Shown: positions 1 through 8,286, counted from the stretch's first letter. The stretch is 64,000 nucleotides of DNA from Pseudomonas fildesensis (GCF_001050345.1 NZ_LFMW01000001.1:310001-374000), one strand, 5' to 3'. Translations and numbers: made by a program. Notes: a model not told the origin generated them from the letters alone.

Positions 1-1038
1 GTTGACCTGGGGGGCATCGTCGGCAATGCCGAGTTCACGCAGCACCGCCAGGCCTTGGCTGGCGAAAGCTTCATTGAGTTCGATGACATCAAAATCGGTG
101 ACCGCCAAACCCAGGCGCTCCACCAGTTTGCGTACCGCCGGCACCGGACCGATGCCCATCACCCGTGGCGCAACACCCGCACTGGCCATGCCCAACACAC
201 GGGCGCGGGCGGTCAGGCCGTGTTTCTTCACGGCTTCGGCAGACGCCAGAATCAACGCCGCTGCACCGTCATTCACGCCTGAGGCATTGCCGGCGGTGAC
301 GGTCTTGTCCGGCCCATTCACTGGCTTGAGTTTGGCCAGGGTTTCCAGGGTGGTGTCGGCGCGCGGGTGCTCATCGTGTTCCACCACGGTTTCGCCTTTT
401 TTATGGGCGACCCGCACCGGCACGATTTCCTCGGCAAAGAAGCCGGCGGCTTGCGCGGCGGCGGTGCGTTGCTGGCTACGCAGGGCGAAAGCGTCTTGAT
501 CGGCGCGGGAAACCTTGTAGTCGTCAGCGACGTTATCGGCGGTCTGCGGCATCGCATCCACGCCGTACTGGGCCTTCATCAACGGGTTGATAAAACGCCA
601 GCCGATGGTGGTGTCTTCCAGTTTCATGTTGCGCGAAAACGCCGCGTCGGCCTTGCCCATCACGAACGGCGCACGGGACATCGACTCGACGCCCCCGGCA
701 ATTGCCAGCTCCATTTCGCCGCTGGCAATCGCACGAAACGCGGTGCCGATGGCATCCATGCCCGAGGCGCATAAACGGTTGAGGGTCACACCGGGAATGC
801 TTTCCGGCAAGCCCGCCAGCAACAGCGCTATGCGTGCGACGTTGCGGTTGTCTTCACCGGCCTGGTTGGCACAGCCGAAGAACACCTCGTCGACGGCAGT
901 CCAATCCACCGAAGGGTTGCGTTCAATCAATGCCTTGATCGGCAGCGCGGCCAGGTCATCGGCGCGCACGGTGGACAGGCCACCGCCGAAACGACCGATA
1001 GGCGTGCGAATCGCATCGCAGATAAATACGTCGCGCAT
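1..1038 (-). CDS. pcaF: beta-ketoadipyl-CoA thiolase, C-terminus cut by window edge
   Basis: Last step of the beta-ketoadipate pathway: thiolytic cleavage of 3-oxoadipyl-CoA to succinyl-CoA and acetyl-CoA in the cytoplasm. The reading frame is open from the ATG at 1038 to base 1, giving 346 of about 400 expected residues. The N-terminus MRDVFICDAIRTPIGRFGG is thiolase-like and the nucleophilic cysteine is Cys90 in NRLCASGMDA. NEAFASQGLA lies near residue 330. The C-terminal GHP histidine and second catalytic cysteine fall outside the window. The start overlaps the stop of the CoA-transferase subunit by one base (TGATG), so the genes are probably translationally coupled. Family is certain; pathway assignment rests on the neighbours. 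Confidence 0.93.
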   Translation of the reverse strand, partial: MRDVFICDAIRTPIGRFGGGLSTVRADDLAALPIKALIERNPSVDWTAVDEVFFGCANQAGEDNRNVARIALLLAGLPESIPGVTLNRLCASGMDAIGTAFRAIASGEMELAIAGGVESMSRAPFVMGKADAAFSRNMKLEDTTIGWRFINPLMKAQYGVDAMPQTADNVADDYKVSRADQDAFALRSQQRTAAAQAAGFFAEEIVPVRVAHKKGETVVEHDEHPRADTTLETLAKLKPVNGPDKTVTAGNASGVNDGAAALILASAEAVKKHGLTARARVLGMASAGVAPRVMGIGPVPAVRKLVERLGLAVTDFDVIELNEAFASQGLAVLRELGIADDAPQVN

Positions 1039-1817
1039 CAGGCTTCTCCCGGCGCTTGGCCATGAGCGGCGGCGGTGCGCGCTTCGAGATCACGCAGGGC
1101 GGTCAACTCGACGTCGCTCGGTTCAGCGGTGGTACTCACTTGGTCGGCAAACCGAATCGCCCAACCGGTGGCCGCGACGACTTGCTCGCGGGTCACGCCA
1201 GGGTGCAGTGCGGTGACCACGAACTCATGTGTGCCCTCTTCCGGCTCCATGACGCACAGGTCGGTAATAATCCCTACAGGACCGGCACCGGGCAGGCCCA
1301 GACGCTTGCGTGAGTCGCCGCCTTCGCCGTGGCCGACAGAGGTGATGAAATCCAGCTTGTCGACAAACGAACGCGCCGACTGCTTGAGTATGATCAACAC
1401 GCTCTTGGCGGAACCGGCGATCTCCGGCGCGCCACCGGCACCCGGCAGGCGCACCTTGGGCTGGTGATAATCACCGACCACGGTGGTGTTGATGTTGCCG
1501 AAACGGTCGACTTGGGCCGCGCCGAGAAAGCCGACGTCAATACGCCCGCCCTGCAGCCAATAGCGAAAAATCTCACCGGTGGGGACGACCGTATCAGCGG
1601 TTTCCGCCAGCTCGCCGTCACCGATGGACAGCGGCAGTACGCTGGGCTTGGCGCCAATCGGGCCGGACTCGTAGATCAGCACCACGTCCGGCGACGAGGT
1701 CAAGCGCGCCAGGTTGGCGGCTTTGGACGGCAGGCCGATGCCGACGAAGCATACCGAGCCGTTCTTCAGGCGGCGCGCGGCGGCGACCGTCATCATTTCA
1801 TTGGTCGAGTAAGCCAT
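1038..1817 (-). CDS. pcaJ: 3-oxoadipate CoA-transferase subunit B
   Basis: Beta subunit (259 aa) of the succinyl-CoA:3-oxoadipate CoA-transferase that activates beta-ketoadipate before thiolysis. The catalytic glutamate is expected at Glu50 in the motif IYESGPIGAKP, the family's ESG signature. A glycine-rich segment, LPGAGGAPEIAGSA, follows near residue 125. The ATG at 1815-1817 overlaps the stop of subunit A by one base (TAATG), and its own stop overlaps pcaF the same way. The length resembles the longer CatJ-type subunits rather than the roughly 213-residue PcaJ of P. putida, as I recall those families. Confidence 0.9.
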   Translation of the reverse strand: MAYSTNEMMTVAAARRLKNGSVCFVGIGLPSKAANLARLTSSPDVVLIYESGPIGAKPSVLPLSIGDGELAETADTVVPTGEIFRYWLQGGRIDVGFLGAAQVDRFGNINTTVVGDYHQPKVRLPGAGGAPEIAGSAKSVLIILKQSARSFVDKLDFITSVGHGEGGDSRKRLGLPGAGPVGIITDLCVMEPEEGTHEFVVTALHPGVTREQVVAATGWAIRFADQVSTTAEPSDVELTALRDLEARTAAAHGQAPGEA

Positions 1818-2674
1818 TACTTGGCCTCCTGCGCGGTGGCCAGCTTGGCCTGGAATTCACTGAAATCGGCAGTGCCGTGGATGTATTCGTCGATCCAGGC
1901 GGTAAAAGTCTCACGGTCGCGAGCAATCGGGTCCCACGCCTGGTAGAAGCGGTTGTCGCGCTCGTTATAGCCGTGGGCGTAGGACGGATGCGCGCCGCCG
2001 GGCACATGGCAGACGGCGGTCAGGGCCCAGGTTGGCAGCACGCAGCTGTTCATCGGTGCATTCAGGTCGTCGACGATTTCCTCAACGGTGACGATACAAC
2101 GCTTGGCCGCCAGCGCCGCTTCCTTCTGCACGCCGAGAATGCCCCAGAGCAATACGTTGCCCTTGCGGTCGGCCTTTTGTGCGTGAATTACGCTGATGTC
2201 CGGACGCACTGACGGCACCGCCGCCAGCACTTCGCCGGTGAACGGGCAGGTCACGGTTTTTATCAGCGGGTTGACCTTGGGCAGGTCGGAACCGGCGTAG
2301 GCACGCAGCACCGCAAAGGGCAGGCCGGAGGCGCCGGCGACGTAGGCATTGGCCAGGTCGGCGTGGCTGTGTTCTTCAATCTCCAGCGGTTGCGGCCACT
2401 GCCTCTCGACCGCGTCACGCAAGCGATGCAGGGAGCCCACACCCGGGTTGCCGCCCCAGGAGAAAATCAACTTGCGCGCGCAGCCGGCGCCGATCAACTG
2501 GTCGTAGACCAGGTCAGGCGTCATGCGCACCAGCGTCAGGTCTTTCTTACCCTGACGAATGATTTCATGACCTGCGGCCGTAGGGATCAGGTGGGTGAAG
2601 CCTTCGAGGGCGACGGTATCGCCGTCGTTCACGAAGCGCTTGACCGCATCACGCAGGGTGAGAATTTCAGCCAT
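1817..2674 (-). CDS. pcaI: 3-oxoadipate CoA-transferase subunit A
   Basis: Alpha subunit of the same CoA transferase. I choose the ATG at 2672-2674 (MAEILTLRDAVKRFVNDGD, 285 aa) because GGGAG lies about 9 bases upstream; the frame stays open further upstream but would run into the operator region. The N-terminal part has the family's VALEGFTHLIPTAAGHEIIRQ-like CoA-binding fold region. Like its partner it is longer than P. putida PcaI (about 231 aa) and closer to CatI-type proteins. The promoter region upstream holds two PcaR-like sites, so induction by PcaR with beta-ketoadipate is inferred. Confidence 0.9.
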   Translation of the reverse strand: MAEILTLRDAVKRFVNDGDTVALEGFTHLIPTAAGHEIIRQGKKDLTLVRMTPDLVYDQLIGAGCARKLIFSWGGNPGVGSLHRLRDAVERQWPQPLEIEEHSHADLANAYVAGASGLPFAVLRAYAGSDLPKVNPLIKTVTCPFTGEVLAAVPSVRPDISVIHAQKADRKGNVLLWGILGVQKEAALAAKRCIVTVEEIVDDLNAPMNSCVLPTWALTAVCHVPGGAHPSYAHGYNERDNRFYQAWDPIARDRETFTAWIDEYIHGTADFSEFQAKLATAQEAK

Positions 2675-2760
2675 GGGGTTGGGCTCCCGGAGTTGATCGA
2701 AAAAGGCGCTGAGGTGGCGCCGAAGTGCTTGAAGGTTAAGCCGGGCCAACGGGCCAAACA

Positions 2761-2794
2761 ATCCGATAATCGACACAGCGTTCGATTATCGAAC
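2761..2794 (-). promoter_or_regulatory. paired PcaR-type operator upstream of pcaI
   Basis: Two copies of the 9-base core CGATAATCG (or its complement) lie at 2764-2772 and 2783-2791, centre to centre 19 bases. The second sits inside the perfect palindrome GTTCGATTATCGAAC (2780-2794). The same core pair with the same spacing lies upstream of pcaR. The motif resembles the PcaR (IclR family) recognition sequence known from P. putida pcaIJ, from memory. Binding by PcaR is inferred. Confidence 0.75.
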
Positions 2795-2834
2795 AGATTG
2801 TTGCCTGGCTACCTTTCCGTATAGGAGCCGGGAG

Positions 2835-4175
2835 TCAGGTGGCGTCGGCGTGGCTGACCATGCCCTTGATCACCACCGCAGCGGCGGCCAATCCGGCAGG
2901 AATCACCAACGCAGTCAGCACCTGCTCAAAGTTCCAGCCCAGGCCCAGCAATGTTGCGCCCATCCACGCACCAAGAATCGCGCCGAAGCGGCCAATGCCG
3001 AGCATCCACGACACACCCGTGGCGCGGCCCTGCGTCGGATAGAAGCGTGCGGCCAGCGACGGCATGGCCGATTGCGCACCGTTGACGCACATCCCGGCGA
3101 TCAGCACCAACGTGGCCAAGACGGTGATATTGCCCAGGCTCTGCCCTACTGCGTAGGCAAACACCCCGGCCAGCAGGTAGAAGATGCCGATAACCTTGTG
3201 GGGATTGAAACGGTCCATCGCCCAGCCCACACCCACCGCGCTCAACACACCACCAAACTGGAACAACGCGCCGATAAACGCGGCCTGTTCCATACTGGCG
3301 CCGCTGTCGCGCATCAGGGTCGGTAGCCAGCTCGTCAGCAGGTAGACGATCACCAGGCCCATGAAGTAGGTGAGCCACAGCAGCAAGGTGCCGGCGCTGT
3401 AGGTGCCGGAGAAAATCACCGCGAACACGTTGCGTGCCTTGACTGTTTTTTGCTCGGGGACGCTGAAGCCGGTGGCCTGGGCGACGATGCTCGGTTCGAT
3501 GGGGGACAGGGTTTTGCGCACCTTATCGGTACCGCGATTGCGTACCACCAGGTAACGCGCCGATTCCGGCAGCCACACCAGCAGCACCACAGCGAGGATC
3601 AACGGCAGGATGCCGCCGATCAGCAGCAGGCTGTGCCAGCCAAACGCGGGGATCAGCTTGGCCGAGATAAACCCGCCGCCGGCCATGCCCAGGTTAAAAC
3701 CACAGAACATGCTGGTCACCAGCAACGACTTGTGGCGCTCAGGGGTGTATTCGGAGAGCAATGTGGTCGCATTCGGCATCCCTGCCCCCAGGCCCAGCCC
3801 GGTCAGGAAGCGCAGCACCAGCAGTTGGTCGACGTTGCTGCTGTAGGCCGAGGCCAGGCTGAACGCGCCAAACACCAGCACCGCGCCCACTAACACTACT
3901 TTGCGTCCGAAGCGGTCAGCCAGCGGCCCGGAACCGAGTGCGCCGAACACCATGCCGATCAACGCGGCGCTCATCACCGGGCCGAGGCTCGCGCGGTCGA
4001 TGCCCCAGTCCTGGGACAGCGCGGGCGCGATAAAGCCCATGGCGGCGGTATCGAGGCCATCAAGGAAGACAATCAGGAAACACAGGATTACCACGCGCCA
4101 CTGATAGCGTGACAGTGGCTGGGCATTGATGAAGGACTGAACGTCCAGCGTGGTACCGACAGAAGGCTGATTCAT
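2835..4175 (-). CDS. pcaK: 4-hydroxybenzoate/protocatechuate MFS transporter
   Basis: Inner-membrane aromatic acid:H+ symporter of the AAHS family of the major facilitator superfamily, feeding the beta-ketoadipate pathway. With the start MNQPSVGTTLDVQSF the protein is 446 aa, matching the usual PcaK length near 448. About twelve hydrophobic segments are visible. The loop after helix 2 has the MFS signature GPLADRFGRKVVLVG, and FLDGLDTAAMGFIAPAL in helix 1 carries the aspartate typical of the family. An ATG ten codons upstream is possible but lacks a better ribosome site. It lies between pcaR and pcaI, with 144 bases to pcaR and no PcaR-like site in that gap, so read-through from pcaR is plausible. 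Confidence 0.9.
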   Translation of the reverse strand: MNQPSVGTTLDVQSFINAQPLSRYQWRVVILCFLIVFLDGLDTAAMGFIAPALSQDWGIDRASLGPVMSAALIGMVFGALGSGPLADRFGRKVVLVGAVLVFGAFSLASAYSSNVDQLLVLRFLTGLGLGAGMPNATTLLSEYTPERHKSLLVTSMFCGFNLGMAGGGFISAKLIPAFGWHSLLLIGGILPLILAVVLLVWLPESARYLVVRNRGTDKVRKTLSPIEPSIVAQATGFSVPEQKTVKARNVFAVIFSGTYSAGTLLLWLTYFMGLVIVYLLTSWLPTLMRDSGASMEQAAFIGALFQFGGVLSAVGVGWAMDRFNPHKVIGIFYLLAGVFAYAVGQSLGNITVLATLVLIAGMCVNGAQSAMPSLAARFYPTQGRATGVSWMLGIGRFGAILGAWMGATLLGLGWNFEQVLTALVIPAGLAAAAVVIKGMVSHADAT

Positions 4176-4319
4176 TATTTTTATTCCACACCGATGGTGG
4201 GCCAACGACCTGGGGTCGTCATTATTATTGGGCTGCGCTCAGAGCGCTGCCGCACAGTAATAAGCCAGGGGAAACACCGTCAATTGATCAAACCGGGATC
4301 TGTGCGGTCACCGAACAGC

Positions 4320-5162
4320 TTAGGCAAACAGCTGCGTACTCAACTCGCGGCTGGCGCTGAGCATGCTCGGCAGGAACCGCTGCTCCAGCTCGCTGCGGCT
4401 GACCCGCCCGGCGTGGGTGCTGACGTTGAGCGCGGCCAACACCTGGCCAGACGCGTCATACACCGGCACGGCGATAGAGCGCAGGCCTTGTTCCAGTTCC
4501 TGGTCGACGATGCACCAGCCCTGTTGCCGCACTTGCTGCAGGCACTCGAACAAGGCTTCGGGGGTGGTCAGTGTGCGGCTGGTCTTGGTTTGCAGTTCGG
4601 CGTGGTCGAGGTAGTCCTGCAGCGAGGCGTCGTCCAGCGCCGCGAGCAGGATGCGGCCCATGGAGGTGCAATACGCCGGCAAACGCCCGCCCACCGAGAG
4701 GTCCACCGAGATCAGGCGCTGGGTGGTGGCCGAACGGGCGATGTAAAGGATGTCGTCGCCTTCGAGGGTGGCCATGTTGCAGGCTTCGTGGAGCTGCTCG
4801 CTCATACGGTCCAGGTAGGGTTGGGCCGACACCGCCAGTGGCGTGGACGATAAATAGGCGTGGCCGAGGGTCAGGACTTTGGGCAACAGCGAATAGGTGC
4901 GCCCGTCAGTGGTGGCGTAACCGAGTTTGATCAGGGTATACAGGCAACGGCGCACGGCGGCGCGGGGAATTTCGGTGCGGTGGCTGATCTGGGCGATGGT
5001 CAGGTGGCGCTTGCGCTCCTGGAACGCCTGCACCACGGCCAGGCCGCGGGCCAGGGAGGTCATGAAGTCCGGATCACCGGTAAACGCCTGGATGCGTTTG
5101 GCCGGTGAAGCCACGATCGGCGGCGCCACTGACGCGAAAGAGTTGCGCAATTGATCGTTCAT
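4320..5162 (-). CDS. pcaR: IclR-family regulator of the pca genes
   Basis: Transcription regulator (280 aa) that in P. putida activates pca genes in response to beta-ketoadipate and controls itself. A winged helix-turn-helix covers about residues 54-82 (LTIAQISHRTEIPRAAVRRC). The rest is the IclR effector domain, with DILYIARSATTQRLISVDLS and the conserved AYCTSMGRILLAAL stretch. The N-terminal tail of some 30 residues before the DNA-binding domain matches PcaR rather than most IclR proteins. Its upstream region carries two cores spaced exactly as in front of pcaI, consistent with autoregulation. Confidence 0.92.
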   Translation of the reverse strand: MNDQLRNSFASVAPPIVASPAKRIQAFTGDPDFMTSLARGLAVVQAFQERKRHLTIAQISHRTEIPRAAVRRCLYTLIKLGYATTDGRTYSLLPKVLTLGHAYLSSTPLAVSAQPYLDRMSEQLHEACNMATLEGDDILYIARSATTQRLISVDLSVGGRLPAYCTSMGRILLAALDDASLQDYLDHAELQTKTSRTLTTPEALFECLQQVRQQGWCIVDQELEQGLRSIAVPVYDASGQVLAALNVSTHAGRVSRSELEQRFLPSMLSASRELSTQLFA

Positions 5163-5260
5163 CTCGGGATCCTTTCTCTTATTCTCAACCGCTGGGAGGG
5201 CTGGCCGCTATTGAAAGCCGCGCCGACCTTGACGCACAAGGCAGGGCCAGTAACATTGGG

Positions 5261-5288
5261 CGATTATCGGACGACCATTCGATTATCG
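5261..5288 (-). promoter_or_regulatory. paired PcaR-type operator upstream of pcaR
   Basis: Two direct copies of CGATTATCG at 5261-5269 and 5280-5288, centres 19 bases apart, about 100 bases upstream of the pcaR start. Core and spacing equal those before pcaI. An autoregulatory site for PcaR is the simplest reading. Confidence 0.7.
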
Positions 5289-5688
5289 CAATTTTTTGCA
5301 GACGGGATCACGAAGTCGGATGGCCTCTACAACTTTTTGAAGAACGCACAATTTATGGCGCCAGGTTTTCTGCAACTACTGACGTGGGCATGTAACAAAA
5401 CCCTCACATGAAGTGGACGCTTTTTAACTTTATGAGGATAGTGTTATTCAAATGCGCCGCTATAATGCAACCTGTGCAGAGGTCGGCCCGGTATCGATAT
5501 CGGGATTGGAGCTCGCCAGGCGGCGCATGCTGGATGCATCGCCGGTTACAAGTACCGGTTTAGCGAAGAACCCTTTGACAGTCCTTTCATACTTGAACGG
5601 TTCTACTGTTTAATTTGAAACACGTGGAGGGCAATATTCAGGTACACCGCTGCAATTTAATTAAACTCAATTCAAATTAGGTAACACT
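5289..5688. other. intergenic region between pcaR and a small ORF
   Basis: No convincing gene on either strand. A TATAAT hexamer at 5461-5466 and a TTGACA at 5575-5580 are present, but neither has a good partner at 16-18 bases. A plus-strand promoter for the small gene at 5689 probably lies here. I see no tRNA or structured RNA signature. Confidence 0.4.
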
Positions 5689-5889
5689 GTGACGAAAGAT
5701 GAACTGCGCGCGGAACTTGAGCGCCAGGAGCAACGTTACAAGGATGTTTACGGCGGGGAAGTCACCACCTACGCCGCCCAGCCTGAGCCAGAGCGCAAGC
5801 CATGGCGCAAACGAGCCAGTCTGCTCGACCAGGCATTTGCCCAGGAAATCCAAAAGATTGAACAGGAACTCAAAGCTGAAGAGCCATAA
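5689..5889 (+). CDS. small charged hypothetical protein
   Basis: A 66-residue protein starting at GTG ([19 protein letters not shown]), with AGG about 7 bases upstream. It is highly charged, without a signal peptide or membrane segment. Residues 3-20 and 45-64 are strongly helical with heptad-like spacing, suggesting a short coiled coil. It has no obvious operon partner. It is followed by a strong GC hairpin (5923-5947, stem CTCCGCCGG) without a T tract. I recognise it only as the kind of small conserved protein common in Pseudomonas; function unknown. Confidence 0.6.
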   Translation: MTKDELRAELERQEQRYKDVYGGEVTTYAAQPEPERKPWRKRASLLDQAFAQEIQKIEQELKAEEP

Positions 5890-6015
5890 GCACTGCGGTC
5901 TGAGCACCCAGGGTCCTGCTGTCTCCGCCGGTCAACCGCCGGCGGAGGGCACCTCACCTCAGTGCCCACTGGCCAGCTTCCTGCTGCGGCCGGCGAAATT
6001 TCATACAAATGTTTC

Positions 6016-6037
6016 AGACATGACGATTTCGTGACAA
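6016..6037 (-). promoter_or_regulatory. possible Pho box (reverse orientation)
   Basis: Read on the minus strand, this segment gives TTGTCACGAAA followed by TCGTCATGTCT: two 11-base units with TGTCAC/CGTCAT in register, resembling the PhoB direct-repeat consensus. It lies about 190 bases upstream of the phosphate transporter but points the other way, so its relevance is uncertain. Confidence 0.3.
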
Positions 6038-6222
6038 AAGCCCGTCTTTTCAGCCCTGCGCGTTATAAATCAAAGACTTGTCAAACCCCCGGATTCCCTG
6101 GGATGGACGCCTTTCGCTCGCTTTTTTTCGATGAAGATTGTTACCGATGAGCAGCTAATGCATCGATTACCGAGGTTTTCTGGCATAATCGCGCCCCCTT
6201 ACGACCGGGTCAGAAAACCTTC

Positions 6223-7698
6223 ATGATCGATTTATTCAGCGGACTGGATGCTTGGGTTCTCGTGAGCCTGTTGCTCGCCCTGGCCTTTGTCCTCGCCTTC
6301 GAGTTCATCAATGGCTTTCATGACACCGCTAACGCGGTGGCCACAGTCATCTATACCAAAGCCATGCCGCCGCACCTGGCCGTGTTCTTCTCCGGGGTGT
6401 TCAACTTCCTCGGCGTGTTGCTCGGTGGTGTGGGTGTCGCCTACGCCATCGTGCATTTGCTGCCAGTGGAATTGCTGATCAATGTGAACACCGGCCATGG
6501 TTTGGCGATGGTCTTCTCATTGTTGGCAGCGGCGATCACCTGGAACCTGGGCACCTGGTACTTCGGGATTCCGGCGTCCAGCTCCCACACCCTGATCGGA
6601 TCGATCCTCGGTGTCGGCCTGGCCAATGCCTTGATCAACGACATCCCTCTGGCTGACGGTGTGAACTGGCAGAAAGCGATCGATATCGGCGCGTCCCTGG
6701 TGTTCTCGCCGATGGCCGGTTTCCTGGTCGCCGCCCTGGTGCTGCTCGTCCTGAAATGGTGGCGCCCGCTGTCGAAGATGCACAAGACCCCGGATCAACG
6801 CCGCAAAGTCGACGACAAGAAGCACCCGCCGTTCTGGAACCGCCTGGTACTGGTGATTTCCGCCATGGCCGTGAGCTTCGTGCACGGTTCCAACGATGGC
6901 CAGAAAGGTATCGGCCTGATCATGCTGGTGTTGATCGGTATCATGCCGGCGCAGTTCGTACTTGACCTGGGCAGCACCACCTATCAGATCGAACGTACCC
7001 GCGACGCCACCCTGCACCTTAATCAGTTCTATCAGCGCAACCACGAGACGCTGGGTGAATTCCTGGCGCTGGGCAAAAGCGTGAAGGACGACCTGTCGGG
7101 CAAGTTCCGCTGCAATCCGCAGCAGACCGAGCCGACCATCAACGCCCTGCTGAGTACGTTGAAGGGTGTGTCTGACTACCATTCGCTGACCGCCGATCAC
7201 CGCATTGAAGTACGTCGCTACCTGCTGTGCCTGGACGATACCGCGAAGAAAGTCGGCAAGCTCCCCGGCCTGGATTCCCGTGAAAAGTCCGACCTCGACA
7301 AGCTGCGCAAGGACCTGACCGCCACCACCGAGTACGCGCCGTTCTGGGTGATCCTCGCGGTCGCACTGGCCCTGGGCCTGGGCACCATGGTGGGCTGGAA
7401 GCGTGTGGTACTGACCATCGGTGAGAAGATCGGCAAGCAGGGCATGACCTATGCCCAGGGCATGTCGGCGCAAATCACCACCGCCACCATGATTGGCTTC
7501 GCCAATATCTTCGCCCTGCCCGTGTCCACTACCCACGTACTGTCGTCGGGTGTGGCCGGCACCATGGTCGCGAACAAAAGCGGCCTGCAAGGCGGCACAG
7601 TGAAGACCATCCTGATGGCCTGGATACTGACCTTGCCAGCGACCGTTGGCCTGTCGGCCGGGTTGTTCTGGCTGGCGTCCAAGGCATTGGGCAGCTGA
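6223..7698 (+). CDS. pit: PiT-family inorganic phosphate transporter
   Basis: Low-affinity phosphate (metal-phosphate):H+ symporter of the inner membrane, 491 aa, close to E. coli PitA (499). The two inverted PiT signatures are present: FINGFHDTANAVATVIYTKA near residue 28 and FVHGSNDGQKGIGLIMLVL near 220. The two membrane halves are separated by a long hydrophilic region (about residues 250-375) containing YQIERTRDATLHLNQFYQ, as in other PitA-type proteins. No DUF47 partner gene is adjacent, so this is the stand-alone type. A strong rho-independent terminator follows directly. Substrate is assigned by family. Confidence 0.92.
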   Translation: MIDLFSGLDAWVLVSLLLALAFVLAFEFINGFHDTANAVATVIYTKAMPPHLAVFFSGVFNFLGVLLGGVGVAYAIVHLLPVELLINVNTGHGLAMVFSLLAAAITWNLGTWYFGIPASSSHTLIGSILGVGLANALINDIPLADGVNWQKAIDIGASLVFSPMAGFLVAALVLLVLKWWRPLSKMHKTPDQRRKVDDKKHPPFWNRLVLVISAMAVSFVHGSNDGQKGIGLIMLVLIGIMPAQFVLDLGSTTYQIERTRDATLHLNQFYQRNHETLGEFLALGKSVKDDLSGKFRCNPQQTEPTINALLSTLKGVSDYHSLTADHRIEVRRYLLCLDDTAKKVGKLPGLDSREKSDLDKLRKDLTATTEYAPFWVILAVALALGLGTMVGWKRVVLTIGEKIGKQGMTYAQGMSAQITTATMIGFANIFALPVSTTHVLSSGVAGTMVANKSGLQGGTVKTILMAWILTLPATVGLSAGLFWLASKALGS

Positions 7699-7714
7699 TA
7701 AACAGCCTGCAATG

Positions 7715-7750
7715 AAAAAGGTGCGATCCGCGAGGGTCGCACCTTTTTTT
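7715..7750 (+). terminator. rho-independent terminator after pit
   Basis: Stem AAAAAGGTGCGA (7715-7726) pairs with TCGCACCTTTTT (7737-7748) around a 10-base loop, ending in a run of T. It lies 17 bases after the pit stop. Confidence 0.9.
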
Positions 7751-7803
7751 ATGCCCGGCTGATCGCTCCCACAGCGGCCCTGCATGTTGATTAAATTTCG
7801 CGC

Positions 7804-7828
7804 AAAAAAAAGGCGACCGAAGTCGCCC
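7804..7828 (-). terminator. rho-independent terminator for the 38-residue membrane protein gene
   Basis: On the minus strand: GGCGAC, loop TTCG, GTCGCC, then eight T. It sits 38 bases past the stop at 7865. The UUCG-type tetraloop and U run make it a strong terminator and support the tiny gene upstream being transcribed. Confidence 0.85.
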
Positions 7829-7864
7829 AAAATGCCTTGCGTGCTCATGTAACCTGGAAAAAAC

Positions 7865-7981
7865 TTATGATTTTTTACGCTTATTCGCGTCTTTCCAGAT
7901 AAAAATTCCAAACCCTACAAAGAACATCACCATGAGGCCGACGGTCAGCACTCCGGCAAACACCACATTATCGAAAAACAT
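7865..7981 (-). CDS. 38-residue single-span membrane protein
   Basis: A short gene encoding MFFDNVVFAGVLTVGLMVMF and then a cationic end (WKDANKRKKS). Residues 6-29 form one hydrophobic span; the basic tail predicts a cytoplasmic C-terminus. The support is unusually good for so small a frame: an AGGAGG ribosome site 7 bases before the ATG and a perfect terminator just downstream. I do not know its function. Small proteins of this shape often associate with respiratory or transport complexes, but nothing here shows which. No neighbour on the same strand is close enough to form an operon. Confidence 0.75.
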   Translation of the reverse strand: MFFDNVVFAGVLTVGLMVMFFVGFGIFIWKDANKRKKS

Positions 7982-8124
7982 GACCGGCCTCCTGCTCTTG
8001 CCCTGTTGCGATAGGACTAAGTTAATGGAGAAGGCGAATTGGAAAATTGACGGGGATCAATGTCGCCCGCAACGGGGCGTAAAGAAGGGTAATAACTGAC
8101 CTGCATCAATAAATGCAGGCTGTT

Positions 8125-8286
8125 TCAACGTTTTTTCGGTTTGCTCTTCGACTTCTTTTTTGGCTTGCCCAGTGGCATCGCTTGTTCAAACGCCTGGCGC
8201 ACTTCATTCAGGCGTTTGTCATTGAGGTCATGCACCCGTTTGGCACGTTCGGCATTCAGGTCGATCAGCTTGTCGTCTTCACTCAT
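8125..8286 (-). CDS. small basic hypothetical protein
   Basis: With the start MSEDDKLIDLNAERAKRVHD it has 53 residues; an in-frame TTG eleven codons upstream is a weaker alternative. The first 40 residues look helical and mixed-charge. The last 12 are almost all lysine, proline and serine (KPKKKSKSKPKKR), suggesting binding to nucleic acid or another polyanion. No membrane segment. It lies head-to-head with the LysR gene at 8421. Function unknown. Confidence 0.6.
   Translation of the reverse strand: MSEDDKLIDLNAERAKRVHDLNDKRLNEVRQAFEQAMPLGKPKKKSKSKPKKR

Noticed and set aside
5105..5411. Short plus-strand frames upstream of pcaR
   Set aside because: They overlap the paired PcaR operators and the pcaR start, lack ribosome sites and show no protein-like composition.
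5923..5947. Strong GC hairpin (CTCCGCCGG/CCGGCGGAG) as a rho-independent terminator
   Set aside because: The stem is convincing but no T tract follows on either strand, so I do not list it as a terminator; it is mentioned with the small gene upstream.
6517..7911. Long minus-strand frame across the phosphate transporter
   Set aside because: Gln/His/Gly-rich shadow of a membrane protein gene; it also crosses the pit terminator and the minus-strand terminator at 7804-7828.
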